Positions 11,216-21,957 of a stretch of 64,000 nucleotides of DNA are shown one piece after another (position 1 is the first letter of the stretch; every line of letters starts with the position of its first letter). This DNA comes from Catonia carolina. Taxonomy: Eukaryota; Arthropoda; Insecta; Hemiptera; Achilidae. A program made the position numbers and the translations under genes. The stretch covers positions 26,740,393 to 26,804,392 of the forward strand of contig JAQMRL010000006.1 of NCBI GenBank assembly GCA_035578175.1, in the 5' to 3' direction. The notes under the pieces were generated by a model. The model saw nothing but the letters and a program-made list of their open reading frames with translations. It did not search any database and was not told the origin of the DNA.

Positions 11216-12124
11216 ACTTTCTCTTGCCTATATGAATATGTAAAAAGGAAAGTAGGCCTATTGTTTTCATGTCGATTTTTCGAAATCGAGTTTTCACCGG
11301 ATCTACACGTTTTCAGACCCAATGAACCCAAAAAACATGTTTTTAGCGATTGGTCTAACGATTGTTAGCGATTATAACGATTGGTTTAACGAAGTTCAAA
11401 CAAATTTCAACGAACTTTCAAGTTTCAACGAACTTGAAACTTGAAACTTAAGTTAGGTACCATTAGAGGACCCGACACGAACATTTTCATCAAAATCGGT
11501 CAACCGGAAGTAGTAGTTTATTCGTGTCATTTTTTTGCGATTTTCTCAAAAAGGCTCCTGCGATTTTTTTAAAAATCGCATCACTTACTAATTTTTTTAT
11601 GTTCTACAAGATAATGTAGGCGTCATGTCTGCTGAAATTCTTGAATTGGCCGTTTTATCGTAAAAAATTGGTTTTTTTAAGATTGCGGCTTTAATATGCA
11701 TTTCAGCGCAAAAATGTATAATTATAATAAAAGTTGTAGAGAATTTAAAATCCTGCAACGTGTATTTCAAAACTGTTTTTTTTATAACGCTTAACTTAGC
11801 GGTAATTAGCGATTTTCTGTTTTTTTCTCACGAAAACGTGTGAAAATCGATTTTTTTAAGATTTCAGCCTAAGTATGCATTTTACGACAAAAATGTATAT
11901 AAAAACATTTATAGGAAATTAACAGATCTACAACTTTTATTTAAAGCATTTTTTTCTAAAGAGCCTAGCTCAGCGTGAAAGAGTGATTTTCCGTATTTTT
12001 AAGCCAAAGTAAAGTTGATTTTCATTTTGCGTCTTTCACTCATGATTAAAATTAGGTTATGGTTATTGGGTTAGTTTTTTTGTTTATTTCTAATGTTTTA
12101 AAAAGTTGTGTGTTTCACACCAGA
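11216..12124 (+). mobile_element. H4: HINE repeat lacking the 3' inverted motif
   Basis: It has the 5' terminus and both tandem units, but the (GT)n tract is replaced by a short expansion of AACGATTGGT/AACGAACTT-like words (11350-11435). A deletion removes GGCAAGAGAAA, joining TTTTAAAA directly to GTTGTGTGTTTCACACCAGA. Confidence 0.78.
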
Positions 12125-12206
12125 TTTTTTTGTTACTATGTAGGCCTATATATTTTTCGGATAATTAGAACGGGTTCCTGTCCCAATCAATTCAGATTAG
12201 CAAGAT

Positions 12207-12505
12207 GTTGATTAAATGACTGAATCATTTAAGAACAGAAGAGGTAGAGGTGTAAAAGACACTAATCAGAGTAATCTCCTCTGAAAGTAATGAATTTCAT
12301 TATACAGCCAGACCCTGTGGTGAATAAAGTGAAGGTGTCATTTGCAGAGTGGAAAATATGTGCTTTTCGGAGGGCCCGGCATGCTGATAAGCGTACTTTT
12401 CCACTCAGTGAGGAAGGCATGGTAAACCACCTCATTTCTCGTTTTACTTAGTAAAATCTTTACAGGTTCAAACCAGCCTTTCGGCTGATGACCTAAACAA
12501 CAAGA
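12207..12505 (-). mobile_element. SINE-B copy 1
   Basis: About 300 bp shared with six other sites: TTAAGAACAGAAGAGGTAG at one end and the GGTTCAAACC..CTTTCGGCTG block at the other. Orientation is set from copy 4, whose opposite end carries a (TAA)n tail; it is tentative. Confidence 0.6.
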
Positions 12506-12509
12506 TTGT

Positions 12510-13226
12510 TGTGTGTATAAATTTATTAATTTAATTTATTGAACGTGAATTGTAGAACTTTATAAAAAGAACTTTTTTTTTGTTGAAGTTGGAAATAAAA
12601 TAAAATAGAACTCACTTTTGAAATGAGATTTAATAATAAACCGGAAGTAAGAAGTAATTCAAAAATATTAATCATATTATAATGAATTACTAAAAATTAA
12701 ATAACGGAAGCAAATTTCTAGAATGCAGAATGGCGTACATAGTAAGTCAGTTAATGAATGATACGCTTGGAGCATATTTAACTAGATAAGTCTAGATGGA
12801 ATGAGAAGGTTACCTTACATTATTGAGTGTTCACTTCCTTCAGTGAGTAAAATGATCCCCCCCCCTTCAACTGAGCACAATATTATGAACGAATAGAGAG
12901 GTATGCGTACGTACTCCTGTAAGTTTTGTTGGACTGATTCAATCTAATATTAAGATATGAACTTCCGACGCGACGTTTCAACAGTTCCTTTTGTTCCTCA
13001 ATGAAAAAGGAAGAGAAATACAAAATTACGGAGATAGTAAGAGTACTGCTTTAGAAATAAATTCCGGTAAATAAGTAGAATAATGTAGTCACTTCAATAG
13101 ATAAATGAATGTGGTTTAAATAATACACTAAAATGTATTTAAATCGATTTTAAAATATTGATTTCTCGAAGCAGTTAAATATACATGTTACCACCGTACT
13201 TCTTTGCCATCGAAGTAAGTTAAACT
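12510..13226. other. Stretch with nothing recognised
   Basis: Low-complexity AT-rich DNA with a C-run at 12,857-12,865. No gene-like features. Confidence 0.4.
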
Positions 13227-13234
13227 GTCCGTAA
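13227..13234. repeat. Target-site duplication of the P-like element, left
   Basis: GTCCGTAA here and ATCCGTAA at 14143-14150 match in seven of eight bases. Eight bp is the known duplication size for P elements. Confidence 0.7.
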
Positions 13235-14142
13235 CACGGTTACTTTACAAGACGGTAGGGATCATCAACAATATGAGCAATGACAAGCCCCGCCCTCTGA
13301 CGTCACTGGTCACCAGCGACAGCCAACGCACGATACGTACCGTGTCGGTCTGTGATGTTTACTAGTCTTAATACGGTCTGTAATACTTTACTAGTCTTTA
13401 ATAATGGTGTGTTGTGCGATTGCCGGGTGTTCTAAACACGATAAACACCCAAAGGAGTTGGGCATTATAAGGTTTACCGTTTTCCAAACGCCATTGAAAC
13501 TAGATTGACGTGGATATTTTCTTACAAGCGGGCCGGTTCATTTTCTGCTGATAGTGGTCGCCTGTGTTTAGTACATTTCGACGAATCGGATTATGTATGC
13601 GATTTAAAGTCCGAGTTGCTACATCTTCCATTAAAACGTGTCTTTAAGACGAATTCAGTCCCACATTTAAATTTGCCGATTTGTATTGCCGTTCTAAGTC
13701 CGGTAAACCCAACTTGTAGTGAAAAAACTTGTAGTAAAAATCGAGCAGGGAAACGATACGCTTGTAAGGAAGTTTATGATGTTTTAAACTCATCATCCAA
13801 TTACAACACAGGCAGTTCACAAAATGAAGAATAGCCGTAGAGGAAGGTAGGCCTCGTTTTAATAAAGAACCGTTATGTTGCGCAGTCAGAGGAAACTGAT
13901 CTCTTAAAACGTGAAAACGCCGAATAAAAAAAAACAAGTTACTTAGAGAAAAACTTCAGGTAGCAAACGAAGAATTATTAAAATTAAAATCGATTTCCCG
14001 TGTAAACATACCTAAAGCGCTATGTTTGTAAAAACAATTCAAAATTCTACCGTTACCGGCCGAGTTGTTGGGGACCAGACTACGTCATCTTACACCTCAC
14101 AGCAGCTGCGCGTGACCGCTACCGTCTAGTATAGTAACCGTG
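13235..14142 (+). mobile_element. P-superfamily-like DNA transposon, internally deleted
   Basis: The terminal inverted repeats are CACGGTTACTTTACAAGACG on the left and its near-complement at 14117-14142 (CGTCTAGTATAGTAACCGTG). About 22 of the first 26 bases pair. With an 8-bp duplication, CA termini and a THAP-domain remnant inside, the 908-bp element fits the P superfamily. The catalytic domain is missing. Confidence 0.75.
13404..13834 (+). pseudogene. THAP-domain (P-like transposase N-terminus) remnant, frameshifted
   Basis: From ATG 13404 the frame reads MVCCAIAGCSKHDKHPKELG, the start of a C2CH THAP zinc finger. Near 13472-13476 the frame must shift by one base; the continuation reads YRFPNAIETRLTWIF, then SADSGRLCLVHF with the CxxH pair, then LKPNSVP-like text (13505-13834). 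Known role: THAP domains bind specific DNA, in P transposases near the transposon ends. Downstream, about 13865-13990, another frame gives a leucine/glutamate-rich segment like the coiled coil that follows THAP in these proteins. No RNase H-like domain follows, so the gene was lost to internal deletion. A domesticated host THAP gene is less likely because inverted repeats enclose the remnant. Confidence 0.8.
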
Positions 14143-14262
14143 ATCCGTAATGGAGATACGACTGGAAACAACCACTAATTATTTACTTTCCTAGGTAGAA
14201 TTTATGGCTAGAAATTATGGAATTTGAGCTAATATAAATTAATACACTAATATTATGAAAAA

Positions 14263-14640
14263 TCTGGGGTGAAACACTCACACGACTTTCTCTTGCCAAT
14301 GCAAATATTGAACAATGTAACCTAACAGTAATAAAACTTTAGAAATAAACAAAAAAAATCTAACTTGAAAAAATATAACCTAATTTTAAACATGAGTGAA
14401 TGAAGTAAAATGAAAAACAATCTTAGTTTGGCTTAAAAATACGGAAAATTATTTTTTGAAGCTAAACTAAGCTCTGGAGAGAAAAATACTTAAAATACAA
14501 GTTGTAGATCTTTTAAGTTCTTACAAATTTCATAATATGCATTTTTGTCGTAAAATGAATACTACGGCCGAAATCTTAAAAAATCGATTTTTTTACAGAT
14601 TTTCATGAAAACAAAAACAGAAAATTACTAATTACTACCA
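14263..14640 (-). mobile_element. H5: HINE repeat, 3' portion only
   Basis: TCTGGGGTGAAACACTC with ACTTTCTCTTGCC inside, then one tandem unit and part of the second. It breaks off near ATTACTACCATTAGACC. Confidence 0.75.
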
Positions 14641-14751
14641 TTAGACCAACCAGGTTGTTTTAAAATTACGTAATTAACATTTTTTAAATGGTAAAAATTC
14701 ATAATTTTTTTTTTGAATTGCACGAAATAAAAATCTGTTTAGCTGTTGTAG

Positions 14752-14855
14752 TAGAAAAGTTTAATGAATTACTTCGTTTTTGTTTTAAAGCTCTATCATT
14801 AACAGCTGCAAAAAATAGTACCTAAAATTATTAGTTAAATGTTTAACAACATAAC
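14752..14855 (+). repeat. Long direct repeat flanking SINE-A copy 3, left copy
   Basis: About 104 bp (AGTTTAATGAATTAC to TTTAACAACATAA) recur at 15183-15287 with only a few differences. SINE-A copy 3 lies exactly between the two. Confidence 0.85.
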
Positions 14856-15182
14856 TTTTTTTTGTATTTTTTTATCCTAATATGTGTACGTTGCAACCCC
14901 ATGACCCAATGAGCAACCCCATGACCCAATGAGATGAGGATGATCTGTATGAAGTGTAAATGAGGTGTCGTCTTGTACACACTCAGGTCGACCATTCCTG
15001 AGTGAGTATGGTTAATTGAACCCCAACCATCAAAGTACACCGGTAACCACTATCTAGTGTTCAAATCCGTATAAAAGTAACTACCTCTACTAGGATTTGA
15101 ACCAGGAACCTTCGGCTCCAAAAATCAGCTGTTAAACAGCTGATTTTGGCGACAACTTTACCTCTAGACCAACCCGGTGGGT
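14856..15182 (-). mobile_element. SINE-A copy 3
   Basis: Full-length minus copy from T-rich tail complement to the tRNA-like head (ACCAACCCGGTGGGT). It has a tandem duplication of GCAACCCCATGACCCAATGA at 14893-14933 in place of the normal sequence there. Confidence 0.8.
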
Positions 15183-15287
15183 AAGAAGAGTTTAATGAAT
15201 TATTTTGTTTTTGTTTTAAAGCTCTATCATTAACAGCTGCAAAAAAAATAGTACCTAAAATTATTAGTCAAATGTTTAACAACATAA
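15183..15287 (+). repeat. Long direct repeat flanking SINE-A copy 3, right copy
   Basis: Second copy of the sequence at 14752-14855. The copies differ mainly by ACTTC/TTTTG and a longer A run. Confidence 0.85.
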
Positions 15288-15712
15288 GTTTTACATGTAT
15301 AATTTATACAAACGTCCATAAAATTTGTAACTTACACGGAAAACTTTACATTATTTCACATATTTCCTTCTCTTTAATGTAGACAGATTGTTATAAAGTA
15401 GAAATAGATGGTATTTCAAAACTGGCTTTCAGTTGATTTCAATCGATAACGTATCGGCAGGTATAGAGTTGTATAACACGTGCTTCTAATACCGTACATA
15501 TTCCTTATACATAATTCATGTACTATTATGCACATTGTACGGCAAGTACTCTTACAGAAAATGAATAAAAAATTTGAATAAATAATTATGCAACGAACAG
15601 ATTGTCTTTTTCAAGTAAAAATAAAAGTGGTCCAATATGACCAAGGTTAAAAAATATGTAATATCGGTCAATTAACATAATTTACTGATGTTTATGATAA
15701 TAATAATAAAAA
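15288..15712. other. AT-rich stretch with nothing recognised
   Basis: No feature seen; it ends in a short (AAT)n run next to H6. Confidence 0.4.
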
Positions 15713-16696
15713 TCTGGTGTGAAACACTCACACAACTTTCTCTTGCCAATGCAAATAATTAACAATAAACCTAACATTAGTATTAAAACATTAGAAATGA
15801 ACAAAAACTAACCTCAAAAACATAACCTTATTTTAATCATGAGTGAATGACGCAAAATGACAATCGAACTCAGTTTGGCTTAAAAATACGGAAAATCACG
15901 CTTTCACGCTAAACTAGGCTCTGTAGAGAAAAATGCTCTAAACAAAAGTTGTAGATCTTTTAATTTTCTATAAATTTAATTATATACCCTTTTGTCGTAA
16001 AATGCATACTAAGACCGAAATGTTAAAAAAATCGATTTTTCTCACGTTTTCGTGAGAAAAAAACAGAAAATCGCAAATTACCGCTAAACTAAGCGTTATA
16101 CAAAAAATTGTTTGAAACAGAAGTTGTAGGTTTTTAAATTCTCTACAACTTTTATTATATAAGTTTTTGCGCTAAAATTTATATTAAAGCCGTAATCTTA
16201 AAAAAAACAACGTTTTTACGTGAAAACAGCCTCACCGAGAATTTCAGCAAACATGGCGCCTACCCTATCTTGTAGAGAATAAAAAATTGAGTAAAATAGG
16301 CGATTTTAAAAAAAATCGTAGGACCAGTTTTTGAGAAAATCGCAAAAAACTGAAAAATTATACGAATAAACTACTACTTCCGGTTGACCGATTTTGATGA
16401 AAATGTTCGTGTCGCGTCCGGTAGTGGTATGTAACTTAAGTTTCAAGTTTCAAGTTCGTACGATGTTTCGTTCTTGAGATATTCTGTTCACACACAGACA
16501 CACACACACACAGACACACACACACACACAGACACACACACACACACACAGACACACACACAGACCAATCGCTAAAAACATGTTTTTTGGGTTCAGGGGG
16601 TCTGAAAACGTATAGATCCGGTGAAAACTCGATTTCGAAAAATCGTCATGAAAACAATACTTTCCTTCCTATATATTCATATAGGCAAGAGAAAGT
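15713..16696 (-). mobile_element. H6: HINE repeat, full length; inverted partner of H7
   Basis: All landmarks are present, with a compound (CA)n tract containing GACA units (16489-16564). It shares rare variants with H7 (GTCGCGTCC for GTCGGGTCC, TTATACGAATAAAC, AACGTTTTTACG), so the two are each other's closest relatives in this window. Confidence 0.88.
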
Positions 16697-16936
16697 AAAA
16701 ATATACCTTGTTTTCTTGTTAATAATGTAATGAAAACAATAATTAACGTTTATTAATAATAAATTTTCGTTACAAAGTTAATTATTTATCCTGAAATCAT
16801 TTTATACTAAAATAGCACATTAATTGAACAAAGCAATATGTAGGCCTACGATATGCAAAATGTGAGGTTTTGCAATATTACGTGCGGTATGTGTATAATA
16901 ATAATTATAATTACGCACCTGCCGAATATAATAAAA

Positions 16937-17273
16937 TTTTTTTTTCTTTTTTTTAATCCCAAATGTGTGTACGTTGCAATCTGTTCAATTGAGAACAATA
17001 AGCAACCCCATGACCCAATGAGATGAGGATGATATGTATGACGTGTAAATGAGGTGTAGTCTTGTACAGACCCAGGCCGACCATTCCTAAGAGAGTATGG
17101 TTAATTGAACCCCAACCATCAAAGTACACCGGTAACCACTATCTAGCATTCAAATCCGTATAAAAGTAACTACCTTTACTAGGATTTGAACCAGGAACCT
17201 TCATCTCCGAAAATCAGCTGTTGAACAGCTGATTTTGGCGACGACTTTACCTCTAGACCAACCCGGTAGGTCC
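16937..17273 (-). mobile_element. SINE-A copy 4, full length with target duplication
   Basis: It runs from T-rich tail complement to tRNA-like head ACCAACCCGGTAGG, flanked by ATAATAAAA at 16928-16936 and 17274-17282. Confidence 0.85.
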
Positions 17274-17289
17274 ATAATAAAACTTAATG

Positions 17290-17497
17290 TTTTTTTTTTT
17301 TTATTCCTAATTTGTGTACGTTGCAATCTGTTCAATTCAGAACAATAAGCAACCCCATGACCCAATGAGATGAGGATGATGTGTATGACGTGTAAATGAG
17401 GTGTAGTCTTGTACAGACCCAGGCCGACCATTCCTGAGAGAGTATGGTTAATTAAACCCCAACCATCAAAGTACACCGGTAACCACTGTCTAGTATT
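17290..17497 (-). mobile_element. SINE-A copy 5, 5'-truncated, with target duplication
   Basis: It contains only the body; the tRNA-like head is missing. AACTTAATG flanks it at 17281-17289 and 17498-17506. The left duplication overlaps that of copy 4, so it inserted immediately beside copy 4. Confidence 0.85.
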
Positions 17498-17590
17498 AAC
17501 TTAATGATTAAATAATTATTATTCAATTCTTTGTTCAATATGATATCTTTACAATATTCTCTCTATTGTCTCGGTTTGTTTTTCTTTTTT

Positions 17591-18516
17591 ACTTTCTCTT
17601 GCCTATATGAATATATAGGAAGGAAAGTATTGTCATGTCGATTTTTCGAAATCGAGTTTTCACCGGATCTATACGTTTTCAGACCCCCTGAACCCAAAAA
17701 ACATGTTTTTAGCGATTGGTCTGTGTGTGTGTCTGTGTGTGAACAGAATATCTCAAGAACGGAACATCGTACGAACTTGAAACTTGAAACTTAAGTTACA
17801 TACCACTACCGGACGCGACACGAACATTTTCATCAAAATCGGTCAACCGAAAGTAGTAGTTTATTCGTATAATTTTTCAGTTTTTTGCAATTTTCTCAAA
17901 AACTGGTCCTACGATTTTTTTTAAAATCGCCTATTTTACTCAATTTTTTATTCTCTACAAGATAGGGTAGGCGCCATGTTTGCTGAAATTCTCGGTGAGG
18001 CTGTTTTCACGTAAAAACGTTGTTTTTTTAAGATTACGGCTTTAATATAAATTTTAGCGCAAAAACTTATATAATAAAAGTTGTAGAGAATTTAAAAACC
18101 TACAACTTCTGTTTCAAACATTTTTTTGTATAACGCTTAGTTTAGCGGTAATTTGCGATTTTCTGTTTTTTCCTCACGAAAACGTGAGAAAAATCGATTT
18201 TTTTAACATTTCGGTCTTAGTATGCATTTTACGACAAAAGTGTATATAATTAAATTTATAGAAAATTAAAAGATCTACAACTTTTGTTTAGAGCATTTTT
18301 CTCTACAGAGCCTAGTTTAGCGTGAAAGCGTGATTTTCCGTATTTTTAAGCCAAACTGAGTTCGATTGTCATTTTGCGTCATTCACTCATGATTAAAATA
18401 AGGTTATGTTTTTGAGGTTAGTTGTTGTTTATTATTAATATTTTATTAATAATGTTAGGTTTATTATTAATTATTTGCATTGGCAAGAGAAAGTTGTGTG
18501 AGTGTTTCACACCAGA
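17591..18516 (+). mobile_element. H7: HINE repeat, full length; inverted partner of H6
   Basis: It starts ACTTTCTCTTGCCTATATG and ends GGCAAGAGAAAGTTGTGTGA..CCAGA. The tandem units lie at about 18024-18196 and 18197-18360. Its GT tract is short. See H6 for shared variants. Confidence 0.88.
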
Positions 18517-18624
18517 TTTTTTTGAATTTGTTTGCTTTCTATTTAGCCTCGGTACAATAATTTCTTCTAAATGGATAAAATAAATGAAAAAACCAGTTTT
18601 TTTAAATTACAACTTTAAGGATCG

Positions 18625-18893
18625 TCCATAACAGGCAGGTAAAGTGTTAAATTATTTGTACTTGATGTACCAGTTTCAGAGTTAAAAATAATAGTTCTTT
18701 TTCTTAACACGTGGTCAGCTAATTATATGACTGAACTATTTAAGAACAGAAGAGGTAGAGGTGTAAAAGACACTAGTCAGAGTTATCTTCTCTGAAGGTA
18801 TAGAATTTCATTATACAGCCAGACCTTGTGGAGAATGAAGTGAAAGTCTCATTTGCAGGGTGCAGAGTAGATTTTTATCAGAGGGCCGTACGG
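18625..18893 (-). mobile_element. SINE-B copy 2, truncated
   Basis: It matches SINE-B from ACAGGCAGGTAAAGTG to CAGAGGGCCG and stops abruptly where H8 begins. The GGTTTGAACC end is missing. Confidence 0.6.
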
Positions 18894-18898
18894 AGTAA

Positions 18899-19152
18899 TA
18901 AACTACTATTTCCGGTTGACCGATTTCCATGAAAATGTTTGTGTCGGGTCCTCTAGTGGTATCTAACTTAATTTTCAAGTTCGTAAGATGTTCCGTTCTT
19001 GAGATATTCACACACCACACAAGAACTTACACCCAACAATCGCTAAAAACATGGTTTTTGGGTTCAGGGGTCTGAAAACGTGTAGAGTCGGTGAAAACTC
19101 GATATTAAAACAATACTTTCCCTTCTGTATATTTATATAGGCAAGAGAAAGT
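18899..19152 (-). mobile_element. H8: HINE repeat, 5' quarter only
   Basis: From AATAAACTACTATTTCCGG to GGCAAGAGAAAGT. The GT tract is nearly gone (ACACACCACAC). Confidence 0.75.
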
Positions 19153-19258
19153 AAAAAGTTTACAAATTATTTATTTATAGTTTTCTATAAGACACTTAAA
19201 TAATTTAATGGCAATCACCAACTTTACTGCAAGTTACCATTTGGTTGATAACTATTTT

Positions 19259-20198
19259 ACTTTCTCTTGCCTATATGAATATATAGGAAGGAAAGTATTG
19301 TTTTCATGTCGATTTTAAGAAATCGAGTTTTCACCGGATCTATACGTTTTCAGACCATCTGAACCCAAAAAACATGTTTTTAGCGATTGGTCTGTGTGTG
19401 TGTGTGTGTGTGTGTGTGTACAGAATATCTCAAGAACGGAACATCGTACGAACTTGAAACTTGAAACTTAAGTTACATACCACTACCGGACCCGACACGA
19501 ACATTTTCATCAAAATCGGTCAACCGAAAGTAGTAGTTTATTCGTATAATTTTTAACTTTTTTGCGATTTTCTCAAAAACTGGTCCTACGATTTTTTTTA
19601 AATCGCCTGGTTTACTCATTTTTTCATGCTCTACAAGATAGGGTAGGCGCCATGTTTGCTGAAATTCTCGGTGAGGCTGTTTTCACGTAAAGAAATAGTT
19701 TTTTTTAAGATTACGGCTTCATTATAAATTTTAGCGCAAAAACGTATACAAAAAAAGTTGTAGAGAATTTAAAAACCTACAACTCTTATTTCAAACATTT
19801 TTTTGTACAACGCTTAGTTTAGCAGTAATTAGCGATTTTCTGTTTTTTTCTCACGAAAACGTGTGAAAAATCTATTTTTTTAAGATTTCGGGCTTAGTAT
19901 GCATTTTACGACAAAAGTGTATACAATTAATTTTATAGAAAATAAAACGATCTACAACTTTTATTTAGATAATTTTTCTCTACAGAGCCTAGTTTAGTGT
20001 GAAAGAGTGATTTTTCGTATTTTTAAGCCGAAATGAGTTCGATTTTCATTTTGCGTCTTTCAGTCATGATTTATATAAGGTTATGTTTATTGAGGTTAGT
20101 TTTTTTGTTTATTTCTAATGTTTTATTACGAATGTTAGGTTTTTTTTGTTAACTATTTGCATTGGCAAGAGAAAGTTGTGTGAGTGTTTCACACCAGA
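19259..20198 (+). mobile_element. H9: HINE repeat, full length
   Basis: Both termini are intact: ACTTTCTCTTGCC..GGCAAGAGAAAGT, stem-loop, CCAGA. Perfect (GT)n at 19392-19418 and both tandem units are present. Confidence 0.88.
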
Positions 20199-20664
20199 TT
20201 TTTTTGAATAAAATCATTAGAAAGGATTTTACAAAAATTTTCATATGAATAAAGTAACTGCTAATCATTTTCGTTCAATCAATTCCATCGATTCAATACA
20301 AAAGAAAGTGTAGAAAAGAATAAAAATAAAAAAGTCGTTTATTTGCTAGTACAATAGAAAAAACTATTTCCTTGATCAATTATGACTGCATTAAGGCATA
20401 TTGCAACAGTTAAATAAATTGTAGAAGAGAAATTATTTCACCTGTAGCTTCATAAGTTTTCAACAGGTCCCCAAGCTGACATTTATACATAATTTCACTA
20501 GTTCTTTCTTATATTTCTATCTAGGCTATATTGTATGTATACTGTATATTATTAACAGAAAAAAATATTAATTTGTCAATATTTGTAATCGTCTCTACTT
20601 GAAACTCTACAATAGGTATGAAGAGGGTAAAATAGTTCTAAATTTTTGATATCAGGAGTTTTTT
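20199..20664. other. AT-rich stretch with nothing recognised
   Basis: No coding or repeat signal noted between H9 and H10. Confidence 0.4.
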
Positions 20665-21954
20665 ACTTCCTCTTGCTTATATGAATATAAAGGAAGGAAA
20701 GTATTGTTTTCACGTCGGTTTTTCGAAATCGAGTTTTTACCGGATCTACACGTTTTCAGACCCCCTGAACTCAAAAAACATGTTTTTAGCAATTGTTCTG
20801 TGTGTGTGTGTGTGTTGTGTGAACAAATATCTCAAGAACGGAACGTCGTACAAACTTGAAACTTAAGTTAGATACCATTAGAGGACCCGATACGAACATG
20901 TTCATTAAAATCGGTCAACCAGAAGTAGTACCTACTTTTTTTTAACTTTTGAGACCTCAATGGATCACTTTAGCCCGTTTGGAAGCCGCTTTAAGTTTCT
21001 TATTAGCATGGTAGCGCCTCAGGTTTTCGGTGCACATTTCCCGTTGTTCGTCTGTGTAGACCCTTACACCGACTTTCCGCTTCTTTGTGGTCAATTGGGT
21101 ACAATGTGATTTGATCAAATTTTTGTAGTATGGCGTCTCCTCCACCAGGTCCGACATCGTTAGGTTGAGTTCAGCCATGTCCCTTTGGACCTCTGTGATC
21201 CATGTGAAAGTGCTGGTTTTCCGTTTGGAGGCCAGAAATTTATCCAGAAGTCTCCTAAGTAACCTTGTCTGTGGAGTTCTCATAATGTGCCCGAAGAAAG
21301 ATACGCGTTTTTTCCTCATCGCTATTGTAATAGTACCTACTTTATTAATGCCATTTTTCACTTTTTTGATATTTTCTCAAAATCGTTTCATATACTAAAT
21401 TTTTGATTTTCTACAAGATAGGGTAGGATGTCTACTGAAATTCTTGAGAAGGTTGTTTTCTCGTAAAAAATTATTTTCTTAAGATTGCGACTTTAATATG
21501 CATTTTAGCGCAAAAATGTATACAATAAAAGTTGTAGAGAATTTAAAATCCTACAAATTTTATTTCGACCATTTTTTTGTATAGCGCTTAGTTTAGCGGT
21601 AATTAGCGATTTTCTGTTTTTTCCCACGAAAACGTGTAAAAAATCGATTTTGTAAGATTTCAGCCTTAGTATGTATTCTACGACAAAAGTGTATATAATA
21701 AAATTTATAGGAAATTAAAAGATCTACAACTTTTATTTATAGCATTTTTCTCTACAGAGCCTAGTTTATAGTGAAAGAGTGATTTTCCGTATTTTAAAGC
21801 CAAACTGAGGTTGATTTTCATTTTGCGTGTTTCACTCATGATTAAAATTAGGTAATGTTTTTTGTTTATTTCTAATGTTTTTTTACTGATGTTAGGTTAT
21901 ATTGTTCATTATTAGCATTGGCAAGAGAAAGTCGTGTGAGTGTTTCACACCAGA
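20665..21954 (+). mobile_element. H10: HINE repeat interrupted by a LINE fragment
   Basis: Outer parts 20665-20938 and 21331-21954 together form a complete repeat with both termini. The LINE piece between them is flanked by TAGTACCTACTTT on both sides. Confidence 0.85.
20939..21330 (-). pseudogene. 5'-truncated LINE insertion: ORF2 C-terminus
   Basis: The insertion has a 13-bp target duplication (20926-20938 and 21331-21343) and a T run at its left end, the complement of a poly-A tail, so it is a minus-strand retrotransposition event. Its ORF reads MRKKRVSFFGHIMRTPQTRL followed by a lysine/arginine-rich end. This is the 'FGH..R' C-terminal block found after the reverse transcriptase in RTE-like and related insect LINEs. 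The frame stays open from the insertion edge to the end, so it is either young or by chance intact. No reverse transcriptase domain is included. Confidence 0.75.
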
Positions 21955-21957
21955 TTT

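Noticed and set aside
17201..17476. ORFs reading MYFDGWGLINHT..SLGHGVAY (14843, 17201, 33217, 58219)
   Set aside because: They are frames across SINE-A; similarity among copies comes from the SINE, not from protein selection.
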